NCBI GenBank assembly: GCA_016714495.1
Contig: JADKDU010000002.1
Location: 496,001 to 560,000, forward strand
DNA: 64,000 nucleotides
Direction of reading: 5' to 3'
DNA from: Hyphomonadaceae bacterium
GTDB lineage: Bacteria > Pseudomonadota > Alphaproteobacteria > Caulobacterales > Hyphomonadaceae
In this document: positions 52,266 through 60,893 of the stretch, in pieces
How the letters are laid out: each line of letters begins with the position of its first letter
Position numbering within the stretch: the stretch's first letter is position 1
Made by a program: the position numbers and the translations under genes
The notes under the pieces: generated by a model
Database searches by the model: none
What the model was told of the DNA's origin: nothing
Seen by the model: the letters and a program-made list of their open reading frames with translations, nothing else

Positions 52266-53723
52266 ATGAGTAACGACCGGATTGACGCAGGCTTCGGCGA
52301 TGTCTTGGATCGCGCAGGCCGACTTGGAGCAGGTGGAAGCGTGACGCCGAAAGCATCGACTGCGCGTGCGGACTGGTCGCCCGCCTCATGGCGGCAGAAG
52401 CCGGCGTTGCACATTCCGGCGGATTATCCCGATCCGGCAAAGCTGGCCGCTGTGGAGGCTCAGCTCGGGAATTATCCGCCGCTGGTGTTCGCGGGCGAGG
52501 CGCGGACGCTGACGCAACGCCTGGGCGAAGTGGCCGAGGGCCGCGCTTTCCTGCTGCAGGGCGGGGATTGCGCCGAGAGCTTCAAGGAGTTCCATCCGAA
52601 CAATATCCGCGACACGTTCCGACTCATCCTGCAGATGGCCGTGGTGCTGACGTTCGCGGGCAAGAAGTCGGTTGTGAAGGTCGGGCGGATCGCGGGGCAG
52701 TTCGCCAAGCCGCGCTCGGCGCCGACTGAGACGATTGATGGTGTGACGCTGCCCTCGTATCGCGGCGACAACATTAACGGGATGGAGTTCACGCCGGAAG
52801 CGCGCACGCCCGATCCGCAGAGGTTGCTGCAGGCCTATGCGCAATCGGCGGCGACGCTGAACCTGCTGCGGGCGTTTGCGCAGGGCGGCTATGCCAGCCT
52901 CGACAACATTCACCGTTGGATGCTGGGGTTTGTGGAGCGCTCCCCCACGGCAGACCGCTACAAGGCAATGGCGGCGCGAATTACGGATGCGATGGAGTTC
53001 ATGGAGTCCTGCGGGATCACGCCGGCGACGACGCCTGCGCTGTCGCAGACCGATTTCTACACAAGCCATGAGGCGCTGCTGCTTGGCTATGAGCAGGCGA
53101 TGACGCGGGAAGATTCCACGCGTCCGGGCGAGTTCTATGACACGTCGGCGCACATGATCTGGATCGGCGACCGCACGCGGCAGCCGGAGGGCGCGCATGT
53201 GGAGTTCTGCCGTGGCGTGCGCAATCCGATCGGCATGAAGTGCGGACCGAGCCTGGCGCCGGACGACATGCTGAAGCTGATAGACATCCTGAACCCGGAA
53301 AATATTCCGGGGCGGCTGACGCTGATTGCGCGGTTCGGGTCGGACAAGGTAGCTGAAGGGCTGCCGAAGCTGGTGCGAGCGGTGCAGAAGGAGGGCCGCA
53401 AAGTTGTGTGGTCGTCGGACCCGATGCACGGAAATATCGAGAAGACCAATTCCGGGTACAAGACGCGGCCGTTCGAGCGCATCGTTGGCGAGGTGAAGGA
53501 CTTCATCGACGTGGTGGAAAGTGAAGGCGCGCATGCGGGCGGCGTTCACCTCGAGATGACCGGGCAGGACGTGACCGAGTGCACGGGCGGGGCTCACCAG
53601 ATCTCGGCGATGGACCTGCAAGATCGCTATCACACGCATTGCGATCCAAGGCTCAACAACGAACAGGCGCTGGAGCTGGCCTTCCTGCTGGCTGAGAAGC
53701 TGGCGACGAAGCGGAAGAGCTGA
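52266..53723 (+). CDS. Class II 3-deoxy-7-phosphoheptulonate (DAHP) synthase
   Basis: A 485-residue plant-like (class II) DAHP synthase that starts aromatic amino acid synthesis from phosphoenolpyruvate and erythrose-4-phosphate. WSPASWRQKPALHIPADYPD, FLLQGGDCAESF with the metal-binding cysteine, KVGRIAGQFAKPRS, and the C-terminal GGVHLEMTGQDVTECTGGA and RYHTHCDPRLN are diagnostic. The start is uncertain: ATG at 52266 gives an odd 25-residue leader, and GTG at 52341, with GGTGGA three bases before it, matches the family length better. Class II enzymes are the normal form in this group. Confidence 0.94.
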   Translation: MSNDRIDAGFGDVLDRAGRLGAGGSVTPKASTARADWSPASWRQKPALHIPADYPDPAKLAAVEAQLGNYPPLVFAGEARTLTQRLGEVAEGRAFLLQGGDCAESFKEFHPNNIRDTFRLILQMAVVLTFAGKKSVVKVGRIAGQFAKPRSAPTETIDGVTLPSYRGDNINGMEFTPEARTPDPQRLLQAYAQSAATLNLLRAFAQGGYASLDNIHRWMLGFVERSPTADRYKAMAARITDAMEFMESCGITPATTPALSQTDFYTSHEALLLGYEQAMTREDSTRPGEFYDTSAHMIWIGDRTRQPEGAHVEFCRGVRNPIGMKCGPSLAPDDMLKLIDILNPENIPGRLTLIARFGSDKVAEGLPKLVRAVQKEGRKVVWSSDPMHGNIEKTNSGYKTRPFERIVGEVKDFIDVVESEGAHAGGVHLEMTGQDVTECTGGAHQISAMDLQDRYHTHCDPRLNNEQALELAFLLAEKLATKRKS

Positions 53724-53777
53724 GCTGGCTGCGACTCGCTAGGCAGCTTAGGGTGGGACGTCAGTGAGGGCGTTCTG

Positions 53778-54143
53778 ATGCACGGGCTTGCCTGCTTGGT
53801 TCCGGTTCTGTTGCTGGCGGCGTGCGATCCTCCGCCTCCTACGGCGACGCTGAGGGAGGTGCCTGCGAAATTTGTCGGCAGGTGGGATCGCACTCTGGAA
53901 GAGTGCCGCACGGGCGGACCGCTTTCGGTGCGCGTGACGGCGAGCGAGGTGATGTTTCCCGATTCACGGATTGCTGTGACGGGCGTGGCGCCCGATGGAG
54001 CGAACGCGGCGCGGGTGGACGGTCATTTCGCAAGCGAGGTGGCGGAATGGGATGGCTCGGTGCGGCTGGAGCTGGCCGATGGCGGCAAGGAGCTGAACGT
54101 CGTGAATGGAACGCCGGTGTCGCCGCGTATGAAGTGCCCGTAA
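53778..54143 (+). CDS. Small exported lipoprotein
   Basis: A 121-residue protein with signal LVPVLLLAACDPPPP (lipobox LAAC, Cys16) and a small beta-rich domain (KFVGRWDRTLEECRTGGPLSVRVTASEVMF) containing a Cys that may pair with the terminal KCP. The GRWDRTxEECR pattern is common to short uncharacterised alphaproteobacterial lipoproteins. It is upstream of two related secreted proteins, separated by about 70 bases. The function is unknown. Confidence 0.7.
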   Translation: MHGLACLVPVLLLAACDPPPPTATLREVPAKFVGRWDRTLEECRTGGPLSVRVTASEVMFPDSRIAVTGVAPDGANAARVDGHFASEVAEWDGSVRLELADGGKELNVVNGTPVSPRMKCP

Positions 54144-54213
54144 TGCGGCGCCTTTGATGGACTTCGCTGGCGCATGATCGTATCCCGACGGAGGCTAGGA
54201 AAGGACTTCGGTC

Positions 54214-54675
54214 ATGAAACGCATTCTGCTTGCGGGTGTCGCATTGGCTCTGGGCGCGTGCGCGTCGGGCGGAGGGTCCGCTGCGAAGACGCCGGCGAAG
54301 ATGATCCTCGGGACATGGAACTGCAAGGCGACGGCTGAAGGCATAACGACTGACGCGGCGGTCACTTATCTTGAGGGCGGCGCAGCGACAATGGACGCGA
54401 AGGTGGGTGTCTCGCAGAGCGGCATGGCGATCGAGATTCTCGCGGCGGCGGACGCGTCGTGGAATTTCCTTGATGATGGCAAGCTGGAAGAAATGATCAC
54501 CAAGATGACGGTGAAAAGCGGCACGATGGGCGGGCAGAATGTTCCCCCGGCCATGATCCAGCCGATGATCGAGGGCGCGGTGGTGAATCAGAAGACGGTG
54601 TCGACCGCGGTGTTTTCAGAGAACTCGTTCGTGTCGACGGACGAGGCGGGGACGATTACGACCTGTACTCGTTAA
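54214..54675 (+). CDS. Secreted lipoprotein, tandem paralogue 1
   Basis: A 153-residue lipoprotein with lipobox LGAC (Cys16) and the block KMILGTWNCKATAEGITTDAAVTYLEGG, a variable middle (ASWNFLDDGKLEEMITKMTV) and an end TITTCTR. It resembles the next gene in order and in the conserved WxC near the start and TxCxR at the end, which probably form a disulfide. The domain looks like a small beta-barrel of the kind that follows G-x-W in lipocalin-like proteins (a guess). The function is unknown. Confidence 0.72.
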   Translation: MKRILLAGVALALGACASGGGSAAKTPAKMILGTWNCKATAEGITTDAAVTYLEGGAATMDAKVGVSQSGMAIEILAAADASWNFLDDGKLEEMITKMTVKSGTMGGQNVPPAMIQPMIEGAVVNQKTVSTAVFSENSFVSTDEAGTITTCTR

Positions 54676-54699
54676 CGAGAAGATTCAGAGGGGACGATA

Positions 54700-55155
54700 A
54701 TGCAAGTGTGGAAAATGCTCGTCGCGGCCTGTGTGCTGGCGGCGTGTCCGCTGGCGGCTGAAGCGCAACAGCAGTCGCAGATGATCCTTGGCCGCTGGGC
54801 CTGTACGGCCATCACGCCGGACGGACTGATCAGCGCGCAGATGGTCTACAAGGCCGATGGCACGACTGACTCCGTCATGACGCTGGGCGTCGGCGAGGGG
54901 GCGGAGTCGATCGAGGCGATCTTCCGGACCAAATCGACATGGCGTCTTCCCGGAGACGCCACGTTGCGCGAGCTCATCACTGCCGTCGATGTCATTACTT
55001 TCAATGTGGATGGGAAAGAAGTGGGCAACGAAGTGCTGGGATCCTTCAGAGACGAGCTGATGCGAGAGGAACTACAGTCGGGATCGCTGCAGATGACCGC
55101 CACCAGCTTTACGATGGTTGACGCCGAAGGCACACGCACCAGTTGCGTTCGTTAG
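54700..55155 (+). CDS. Secreted protein, tandem paralogue 2
   Basis: A 151-residue exported protein with a signal peptide cleaved after AEA (no lipid-type cysteine in the usual place). It repeats the layout of its neighbour: QMILGRWACTAITPDGLISA, a Y-x4-G strand pair, STWRLPGDATLRELIT in the middle and RTSCVR at the end. The start is ATG with GAGGGG upstream. The pair most likely arose by tandem duplication, with one copy having kept the lipoprotein signal. The function is unknown. Confidence 0.7.
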   Translation: MQVWKMLVAACVLAACPLAAEAQQQSQMILGRWACTAITPDGLISAQMVYKADGTTDSVMTLGVGEGAESIEAIFRTKSTWRLPGDATLRELITAVDVITFNVDGKEVGNEVLGSFRDELMREELQSGSLQMTATSFTMVDAEGTRTSCVR

Positions 55156-55166
55156 CGAGAATCGGA

Positions 55167-55520
55167 ATGCAGAAGAAGTTCCGGCTGAAGGCTGAGGAGA
55201 TCAAGCCGTTGGCGCAAGGCCGCGGCGCGTGCATTGCATCGGACATGATCACCGTGCGGGGCAAGCCGGTGGGCTTGATGTACCGCGAGCGGCAGCCGGA
55301 CAATGAGAGCGACAGCGGCTGGCGTTTCCTGTCGGGGCTGGAAGACCAGGACTATATGGACGACACGGACAATCACGGCGTCTACGACGTGAACACGATC
55401 GCGAATTACGATCCGAGCATTGTCGAGCTGCTTGACGCCGCGCCCGGAAGCGTCTTCGAGCGCGCGCCGGGTTCAAAGAACTTCAAGGCAGTTGTCGACT
55501 GGGCGCCGCCCCAGGATTAA
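55167..55520 (+). CDS. DUF2185 family protein
   Basis: A 117-residue cytosolic protein with CIASDMITVRGKPVGLMYRE, GWRFLSGLEDQDYMDDTDNHGVYDVNTIANYDPSIVELLDA, the DUF2185 core. Members are also called immunity-protein-like (Imm33) because some sit beside toxins, but no toxin gene is nearby here. I chose the ATG at 55167. The start is 11 bases after the previous stop, so it shares the transcript. The function is unknown. Confidence 0.82.
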   Translation: MQKKFRLKAEEIKPLAQGRGACIASDMITVRGKPVGLMYRERQPDNESDSGWRFLSGLEDQDYMDDTDNHGVYDVNTIANYDPSIVELLDAAPGSVFERAPGSKNFKAVVDWAPPQD

Positions 55521-55560
55521 GCCCCGCCACGAAACGCCGAAGCGCACGACAGAATGCGCG

Positions 55561-56985
55561 ATGGAGCTGCCCATGACCTCCCCAACTTCCAGCAAGCCAG
55601 GGGGCCGGATGCCTGCATGGGCGCGGCCCAAAGACATGCTCGACCTGACGCGGCTGGCCGTGCCAGTCGCGATCTCGCGCGCGTCATTCATGCTGATGTC
55701 GCTGACAGATGCGGTGCTGCTGGGGCGGTATGCGCCGGGCGAGCTTCCATACGTGTTGAACGGATGGCTGCCGATCGGCGTGCTCTTCGGGTTCGGCATG
55801 GGTCTGATGATCGGCGTGCAGGTGCTGACGGCCGAGTTGAATGGCGCGGGCAGGGGCGCGGAGACGGGGCGCATCTTCCGGCGCGGCATGGCTGTCGCGC
55901 TGCTCTATGGCGTGCTGGCGATGGTCGCCTGCATCATGATTGCGCGGCCCCTGTTGGACCTGATCGGCTTCAACCCCGCGCTAGCCGAGGCGACGACGAC
56001 ATGCACGCATATCCTGGCGTATGGTGCGATCGCGCACATGGGCGGACTGGCGTGCCAGTTCTATCTTGAGGCGCTGCGCAAGCCGAACATCGCGACCGCG
56101 ATCAACATGTCGGCGGTCGCGTTCAACCTGATTGTCGGCCTGATGCTGGTGCCGAAATATGGCGCCATCGGCGTGGTGTGGGCGACGACGGCGTCGCGCT
56201 GGTTCATGCTGGTTCTGTTCGTGGTCGCCGTGGCGTTCCTGACGCCCGCATTCCGGCGCGCGCCGAAGGCCGATTCGGGTGAGTTCAAGCGGCAGAACAT
56301 GGTGGGCATCGGCACGGGCGTCGCCAACATCGCGGAGTGGGGCTCGTTCAATCTGACTTTCGCGATCGCGACTTTGGTGTCGATCGATGCGGGAACGGTC
56401 TATGGTCTTACGGTCCAGATGATGGGCGTGGTGTTCATGATCTATGTGGGCATGGGCACGGCCACGAGCGTGCGCGTAGCTGAGCGATTTGGCCGGGGCG
56501 ATGCCGTGGGCGTGCGAGAGGCGTCACGGCTCGGCGTGGTGGCGTCGACCTTGCTGGGGCTGATCCTGGCCACGACGCTGATCCTGCTGCGCGATCCGAT
56601 TGCGGTTACATGGCTCAATGGATCGGAGGTCGCCTCCGAAGGCGCGCATCTGGTGCCGCTGCTGTCGCTAATGCTTGCGGCGGTGGCGTTCGTGACACTG
56701 TTCGACGGCCTGCAGGCGGTCGGATCGATGGCGCTGCGGGCGCAGGGCGTGGTGTGGATACCGACGGCGATCCATGTCGGCAGCTATGTGTTCATGATGT
56801 TGCCGCTGTGCTGGTGGCTGGCGCTGCATACTGGCTATGGCGTGTGGGGCGTGATCATCGGCATTTCCATCGCTTCGATCGTGGCTGGCGTGGGGCAAGT
56901 GCTGGCGCTGGAACTCCGGACGGCGCACACGGCGCGTCTTGGGTTGCCGAAGGATGCCGCGATAAGAGCGCCGATCATTCATTAG
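55561..56985 (+). CDS. MATE-type polysaccharide/multidrug transporter, second copy
   Basis: A 474-residue, 12-helix MATE transporter: LTRLAVPVAISRASFMLMSLTDAVLLGRY, VLNGWLPIGVLFGFGMGLMIGVQVLTAELNGAGRGAETGRIFRRGMA, and in the second repeat EWGSFNLTFAIATLVSIDAG. It is clearly different in sequence from the MATE at 40.8 kb. The ATG at 55561 is 40 bases after DUF2185; an ATG at 55573 is also possible. The substrate is unknown. Confidence 0.9.
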   Translation: MELPMTSPTSSKPGGRMPAWARPKDMLDLTRLAVPVAISRASFMLMSLTDAVLLGRYAPGELPYVLNGWLPIGVLFGFGMGLMIGVQVLTAELNGAGRGAETGRIFRRGMAVALLYGVLAMVACIMIARPLLDLIGFNPALAEATTTCTHILAYGAIAHMGGLACQFYLEALRKPNIATAINMSAVAFNLIVGLMLVPKYGAIGVVWATTASRWFMLVLFVVAVAFLTPAFRRAPKADSGEFKRQNMVGIGTGVANIAEWGSFNLTFAIATLVSIDAGTVYGLTVQMMGVVFMIYVGMGTATSVRVAERFGRGDAVGVREASRLGVVASTLLGLILATTLILLRDPIAVTWLNGSEVASEGAHLVPLLSLMLAAVAFVTLFDGLQAVGSMALRAQGVVWIPTAIHVGSYVFMMLPLCWWLALHTGYGVWGVIIGISIASIVAGVGQVLALELRTAHTARLGLPKDAAIRAPIIH

Positions 56986-57000
56986 CGTACTGAAATAAAA

Positions 57001-57035
57001 GCGGCGCGCGGTGTCGTTGGACAACCGCGCGCCGC
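57001..57035 (-). terminator. Intrinsic terminator for the HU gene
   Basis: GCGGCGCGCGGT and ACCGCGCGCCGC form a perfect 12-bp stem with an 11-base loop. On the minus strand it is followed by TTTTATTTC, so it best ends the HU transcript, and it may also stop the MATE transcript from the other side. Confidence 0.8.
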
Positions 57036-57094
57036 ATTAGAGCCCCGTCGCCTGCCGGAGTGTAGCGAGCAGCCGGGCGGAGAGGGCTCTGTTC

Positions 57095-57364
57095 CTATTT
57101 CATGTCCTTCATCGCCGCTGCCGGCTTGAAGGCGGCCGAAGTCCTGGCCGGGATGTTGATCGCCATTCCGGTTGCGGGGTTGCGCCCCTCGCGTGCGGCG
57201 CGTGTCTTGGCGACGAAAGTGCCGAAGCCGGAAATCGCGACCTGCTCGCCCTTTCGGAGGTTTGCGGTGATCGTATCGAACACGGCGTCGACGAGGCGTG
57301 TGGCTTCCGTCTGTTTGAGACCGGTCGAGTCCGAGATGGACTTGATAAGGTCGGACTTGTTCAT
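57095..57364 (-). CDS. HU family DNA-binding protein
   Basis: An 89-residue nucleoid protein: MNKSDLIKSISDSTGLKQTEATRLVDAVFDTITANLRKGEQVAISGFGTF, then AAREGRNPATGMAINIPARTSAAFKPAAAMKDMK, which is the HU/IHF beta-arm with the proline of RNPATG. It has no IHF-specific features. I chose the ATG at 57364; longer in-frame starts extend into a region of no similarity. A strong terminator lies about 60 bases after the stop. Confidence 0.95.
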   Translation of the reverse strand: MNKSDLIKSISDSTGLKQTEATRLVDAVFDTITANLRKGEQVAISGFGTFVAKTRAAREGRNPATGMAINIPARTSAAFKPAAAMKDMK

Positions 57365-57481
57365 GGGCCCGCTCCCGAATGGGTTCGAAACCGCCGCAAT
57401 GAAGCGGCCTATGCAACGATGAGGCTGCCGTTCGGTTCGAATCTCAAGCCCGGAATTGGGGAAAGCGCGCAAAATTGCGCG

Positions 57482-58387
57482 CTATATCCCCAGAATCCAA
57501 CCTTCTTCCGCCATTACAGCGGTTTTCTGGGCGTCGGAGAGCTTGGCTTCGCCGCCGAACATCGCCGCCAGCTTTCCGTTGGCGTCACGTTCCGCGAGGG
57601 CTTCGCAGAGCATGCGCACCTGGGCTTCGTCGCGGATTTCGGACGCCTGCTGGTTGGTGGCGTTGAGCGTCGTGAGCACCTCCGCCACGACGATGCGCGT
57701 GTCTGAGAGTGCTTCCGCATCAAGCTTGGCGAGCGGCAGATCGAACGGCCAGATTTTCAGCGCGGGGAATTTCTCGCGCAGACGCTCCATGGCTGGAATG
57801 CCAGTCATGGCCTGGCCGCCGATGGCGCCGGCGTAGGCGATCTTCCAGACGGGTTGCAGCCGGGCCTTCTTTGTGGCTATCGCCGCTTCCTCCACCAGGC
57901 GGAATTCGGCGACGTCGCCTTTGCCATGCTCGCGCGATTTCTTGACCGACAGCGTAGTGAGTTCGTCCTTCTTCGAGCAGCCCCAGAACGGGAAGGGGCC
58001 ATCGGAGATGAGACGGTTCATCCGCGCCGCGAGGGCGAAGCGGTTATTGGAGTTGTCGGGCTTGTCCTTCATTTCCTTGAGCAGGAAATCGCGCAGCGCC
58101 TTGCACGGCTCGCCCTTGAGCTTCAGGGCTTCCGCCGTGCCGGCCGGGAAGCCGAGCGGGAAGTCGACGCCGACGAGCACGCGGTCGCCGCGCTTGAGGC
58201 AGCGATTCAGGAGTTCGGTCAGCTCCTCGATGGCCTTGGCGCGCGTGGGCGGGTTGCTGGCCTTGAATGACAGCTTCAGGCGCGAATCCGGTGTGAGCGC
58301 GCCGATCCAGATGGAGTCGGCGCCGGTGGCCGGTTTGGAGGCGGCGCTCCAATCCACCATCACGTAGCTTTCGAACAGGCGGGCCAT
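57482..58387 (-). CDS. Uncharacterised RNase H-fold-like protein (DUF429-like)
   Basis: A 301-residue cytosolic protein. FESYVMVDWSAASKPATGADSIWIG looks like the first strand of an RNase H-type fold with a catalytic-looking aspartate, and RVLVGVDFPLGFPAGTAEALKLKG like the second, with another acidic residue; a later VWKIAYAGAIGGQAMTGIPAMERL completes the recognisable parts. In databases, similar alphaproteobacterial proteins are loosely called molybdopterin-guanine-dinucleotide-related, which I do not rely on. The ATG at 58387 is preferred to the TTG at 58405. The function is unknown. Confidence 0.7.
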   Translation of the reverse strand: MARLFESYVMVDWSAASKPATGADSIWIGALTPDSRLKLSFKASNPPTRAKAIEELTELLNRCLKRGDRVLVGVDFPLGFPAGTAEALKLKGEPCKALRDFLLKEMKDKPDNSNNRFALAARMNRLISDGPFPFWGCSKKDELTTLSVKKSREHGKGDVAEFRLVEEAAIATKKARLQPVWKIAYAGAIGGQAMTGIPAMERLREKFPALKIWPFDLPLAKLDAEALSDTRIVVAEVLTTLNATNQQASEIRDEAQVRMLCEALAERDANGKLAAMFGGEAKLSDAQKTAVMAEEGWILGI

Positions 58388-58927
58388 AGGCTGGTCTTCT
58401 TTCAAACAGGGCGGACACGCAGGCGCGTCCGGGGGGGCTTTCTGACATGCGGCCGCGTTCAGTGCGGCGGAAACTCATTACTGGGAATATGAACTGCGGC
58501 GAGCCGAAGTCCCGCCGATATATAGGGGTACTAGCCGGGGATAACGAGCATGGGCCGGTGGTTCCTCCGCGCTGGGGAGCGATGCGGGCGAAAGCGCCCG
58601 GCCGATCCGCCAGTGTCTTGAAGCTCGTAGCCGATTTTCACGGGAGAAATCCAGCCCGACATGAGCGGGCGCCGGAAGATTGATTTCGGGGCGGATTCGC
58701 CAACCAAGTTTGTCGCTGCTGCTCACGACCTGTTACGGATCGCATCAAGGCGATTGCTCTTGTCGCAGTAACAAACTGGCGGCTGTGATGAGGAATTCAT
58801 AGTATTTTCAACGTGATACAGATTGAAAGATACGGTAACGAAGCTTGATGGGCGCGCTAATTGTGCAGCTGCGTTATTCGCGTATCTGCTCACTCCAAGC
58901 CGCAAGGCGTGTCGGAGGGTTTGTTCA
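58388..58927. other. Gene-poor stretch, possible long leader of the Gfo/Idh/MocA gene
   Basis: This 540-base region lies between divergent genes. Its central part is G-C-rich with two small stem-loops (GGGCG-AAAG-CGCCC near 58587 and GCCCG-ACATGAG-CGGGC near 58653), then the last 200 bases turn AT-richer with TAGTATTTTC-like sequence. I compared it by eye with SRP RNA, tmRNA, RNase P RNA and the common riboswitches and saw no match. Reading frames inside look random. It may hold promoters for both neighbours or an untranslated RNA. Confidence 0.4.
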
Positions 58928-59914
58928 GTGAAGCGTCCCGAAGCCTCGGCCAGAACGGCCACTGTCGTTGGCAGCCACCAGGGTCGTGTCCGGGTTGGCG
59001 TCATTGGGGCCGGTGTGTTCGGTGGTTATCACGCCCAGAAATTCGCCTCCAGCTTCCATTCCGAATTCGTCGGCGTGTTCGACCTCAATGCTGAGGCAGC
59101 CGGCAAGGTTATCGCGAAGGTCGGTAAGGGCGAGGTGTTCTTCTCGTTCGAAGCGATCGCCGCTGCGTGTGATGCGCTTGTTATTGCGACGCCGGCCTCC
59201 AGCCACGCCATGCTGACCCGCCGCGCGCTCGAAGCCGGCAAGCATGCGCTGGTCGAGAAGCCTCTTGCGCTTACCGGTTCGGAAGCCCGCCAGCTCGCCA
59301 AGATGGCGCTGGATCGCAATCTGGTTCTTTCTGTCGGCCACCAGGAACGTCTGGTGTTCGAAGCGATGGGCCTGTTCGCCACGGGCGAGCGTCCCAAGCG
59401 CATTGAAGCTGTTCGCATGGGTCCGGCGTCGCCGGACGGCCGCTGCGAAGATGTCAGCGTCGTATTCGACCTTATGATCCACGATCTCGATCTCGCGGCC
59501 GAGCTGTTCGGCGGCGACGTGAAGGGCGCGGGCGGCGAAGGCCATTCGGCGCATACGCGTCTGCTGGATCATGCTTCGGCTGAGCTGCATTTCGGCGTCA
59601 ACGGCCATGCCAAGCTGACGGCGTCGCGTTGCGCCGATAAGCGCGAACGCTGGATGAAGATCGAATACGCGTCGGGCACGGTCGAGATCGACTTCATCAC
59701 CCGCAAGGTGATGAACACCACCAGGTTCGATATCCGCGCGGATGTGTCGGAAATCCTGCCGGATCCGCTAAAGGCCGCGGACGAGGCTTTCTCGGCTGCG
59801 ATCCAGGGCCGCGCGGCTCCGGTGATCACGGGCGGCGTTGGCGCCCGTGCGGCGGCGATGGCCGAAATTGTCGAGACCTGCGCTATGGCGGCCACGGCCG
59901 TCGCGGCGGCCTAG
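58928..59914 (+). CDS. Gfo/Idh/MocA family oxidoreductase
   Basis: A 328-residue NAD(P)-dependent oxidoreductase. The Rossmann part opens with VRVGVIGAGVFGGYHAQKFAS and has ALEAGKHALVEKPLALTGSEARQLAKMA, where the EKP motif is the family signature; the second domain has VFDLMIHDLDLAAELFGGD, with the catalytic-type histidine in MIHDLDL. The GTG start at 58928 has GGAGGG eight bases upstream. The family works mostly on sugars, inositols and biliverdin. The substrate is unknown. Confidence 0.9.
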   Translation: MKRPEASARTATVVGSHQGRVRVGVIGAGVFGGYHAQKFASSFHSEFVGVFDLNAEAAGKVIAKVGKGEVFFSFEAIAAACDALVIATPASSHAMLTRRALEAGKHALVEKPLALTGSEARQLAKMALDRNLVLSVGHQERLVFEAMGLFATGERPKRIEAVRMGPASPDGRCEDVSVVFDLMIHDLDLAAELFGGDVKGAGGEGHSAHTRLLDHASAELHFGVNGHAKLTASRCADKRERWMKIEYASGTVEIDFITRKVMNTTRFDIRADVSEILPDPLKAADEAFSAAIQGRAAPVITGGVGARAAAMAEIVETCAMAATAVAAA

Positions 59915-60038
59915 GCTTCTTGTTAAACGCCTGATAAGCAGCGCCCGTTGTCGCAGGTCCTTGCGATTCCCGTGATACGGCCCAATTGAACCCCGTAGGC
60001 CTGATCCGCCTCCCCCCGACCAGCCAACGGAGCATCCT

Positions 60039-60257
60039 ATGGCCAAGAAGCCCACGGCTCGCGTCGAATTTGCGTTTTTCAACGTGACGTACGAAGACGG
60101 CAGCCAGCGTTCCAACCGCAAGGTCGAGGCGAGCGTGCTCGATGCCTATGACAAGGATTCGGCTATCCGCGAAGCTATCGAGGCGCAGGACAAGGCGATT
60201 TCCGAGAAATCCGGCCTGCCGCCGCTGGCGATCAAGTCGATCACGCCAGCGAAGTAA
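60039..60257 (+). CDS. Small conserved hypothetical protein
   Basis: A 72-residue protein, MAKKPTARVEFAFFNVTYED then GSQRSNRKVEASVLDAYDKD, and AIREAIEAQDKAISEKSGLP near the end. The pattern VxFxxxNVxYEDGxxxSNRKV, then a helix with EAQD, is one I associate with short alphaproteobacterial proteins of unknown role. It has its own promoter region of 124 bases after the oxidoreductase. No function can be given. Confidence 0.72.
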   Translation: MAKKPTARVEFAFFNVTYEDGSQRSNRKVEASVLDAYDKDSAIREAIEAQDKAISEKSGLPPLAIKSITPAK

Positions 60258-60372
60258 CCCGGCGCTCAACCAAAAAGAATCCCCCTCCTGACGTAGCGGC
60301 GCTGCCTGTGTGCAGGTTGGCATGCCGCGCGGGACGGTTACGCTTTCGGCAAGCAGCTTCGGAGGGGGTACG

Positions 60373-60783
60373 ATGCCCGATCTTGGATCCACACAACTGG
60401 CAATGCTCTGGGCGAGTCTTTTGCTCGCCTTCGTCTATCTGCTGGCGGCGGCGGCGACATCGGTCGGCCAGCGTGGATTGAGCTGGGCGCTGGGGCCGCG
60501 CGATGAAGCGCCGCCGCCGATCAACGTGACAGGCGCGCGGTTTGACCGGGCGTGGAAGAACTACCTTGAGACATTCCCGCTGTTTGCCGCCGCGGTGTTG
60601 TTGGAGGCGTCTTCTGGCCATGGCAGCGGGCTCGCGCCGCTGGGGGCGCAGCTCTATTTCTGGGGACGGGTCGCCTTCCTGCCATTGTATGCGATCGGCT
60701 GGCCGGTCGTGCGCACGCTGGCGTGGACGGTTTCACTGATCGGCATTGCGCTGCTGCTGGTCGCCGTCCTGCCCGGCATGTAG
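60373..60783 (+). CDS. MAPEG family membrane protein
   Basis: A 136-residue protein with four membrane helices. LLAFVYLLAAAATSVGQRGLSWALGPRDEAPPP, FDRAWKNYLETFPLFAAAVLLEASS and AQLYFWGRVAFLPLYAIGWPVVRTLAWTVS hold the MAPEG features (the RAxxNxxETFP region and the YxxARxxxxxxY-like block). MAPEG proteins act on eicosanoids or glutathione in eukaryotes; bacterial members are largely uncharacterised. GGAGGGGG precedes the ATG directly. Confidence 0.87.
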   Translation: MPDLGSTQLAMLWASLLLAFVYLLAAAATSVGQRGLSWALGPRDEAPPPINVTGARFDRAWKNYLETFPLFAAAVLLEASSGHGSGLAPLGAQLYFWGRVAFLPLYAIGWPVVRTLAWTVSLIGIALLLVAVLPGM

Positions 60784-60837
60784 CAAACCTAAAGCTTCGC
60801 CTGCCTGACATATCAGCCTTGCGGCGAAACGGTCGCC

Positions 60838-60893
60838 GGATCATGCTGCCCCGGATAACAGACCTGCCGCGCAAAGGCGGGCGGGAGGGCGCC
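60838..60893 (+). repeat. Leader repeat, copy 1
   Basis: GGATCATGCTG begins 56 bases before the start of the first retropepsin-like gene. It is followed by ATAACA and by the ribosome-site block GGCGGGCGGGAGG. The same three elements occur in the same order before the next gene, with the same 56-base distance from GGATCATGCTG to the start. This marks the duplication unit. Confidence 0.75.

Noticed and set aside
55167..55520. DUF2185 gene as an immunity protein of a toxin system
   Set aside because: No toxin-like gene, secretion gene or repeat is nearby; the neighbours are small secreted proteins and a transporter.
58510..58660. Possible SRP RNA, tmRNA or RNase P RNA in the gap before the oxidoreductase
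   Set aside because: The conserved cores of those RNAs (for example GGUCAGG...GGAAGGxAGCAGCC of SRP RNA) are not present.
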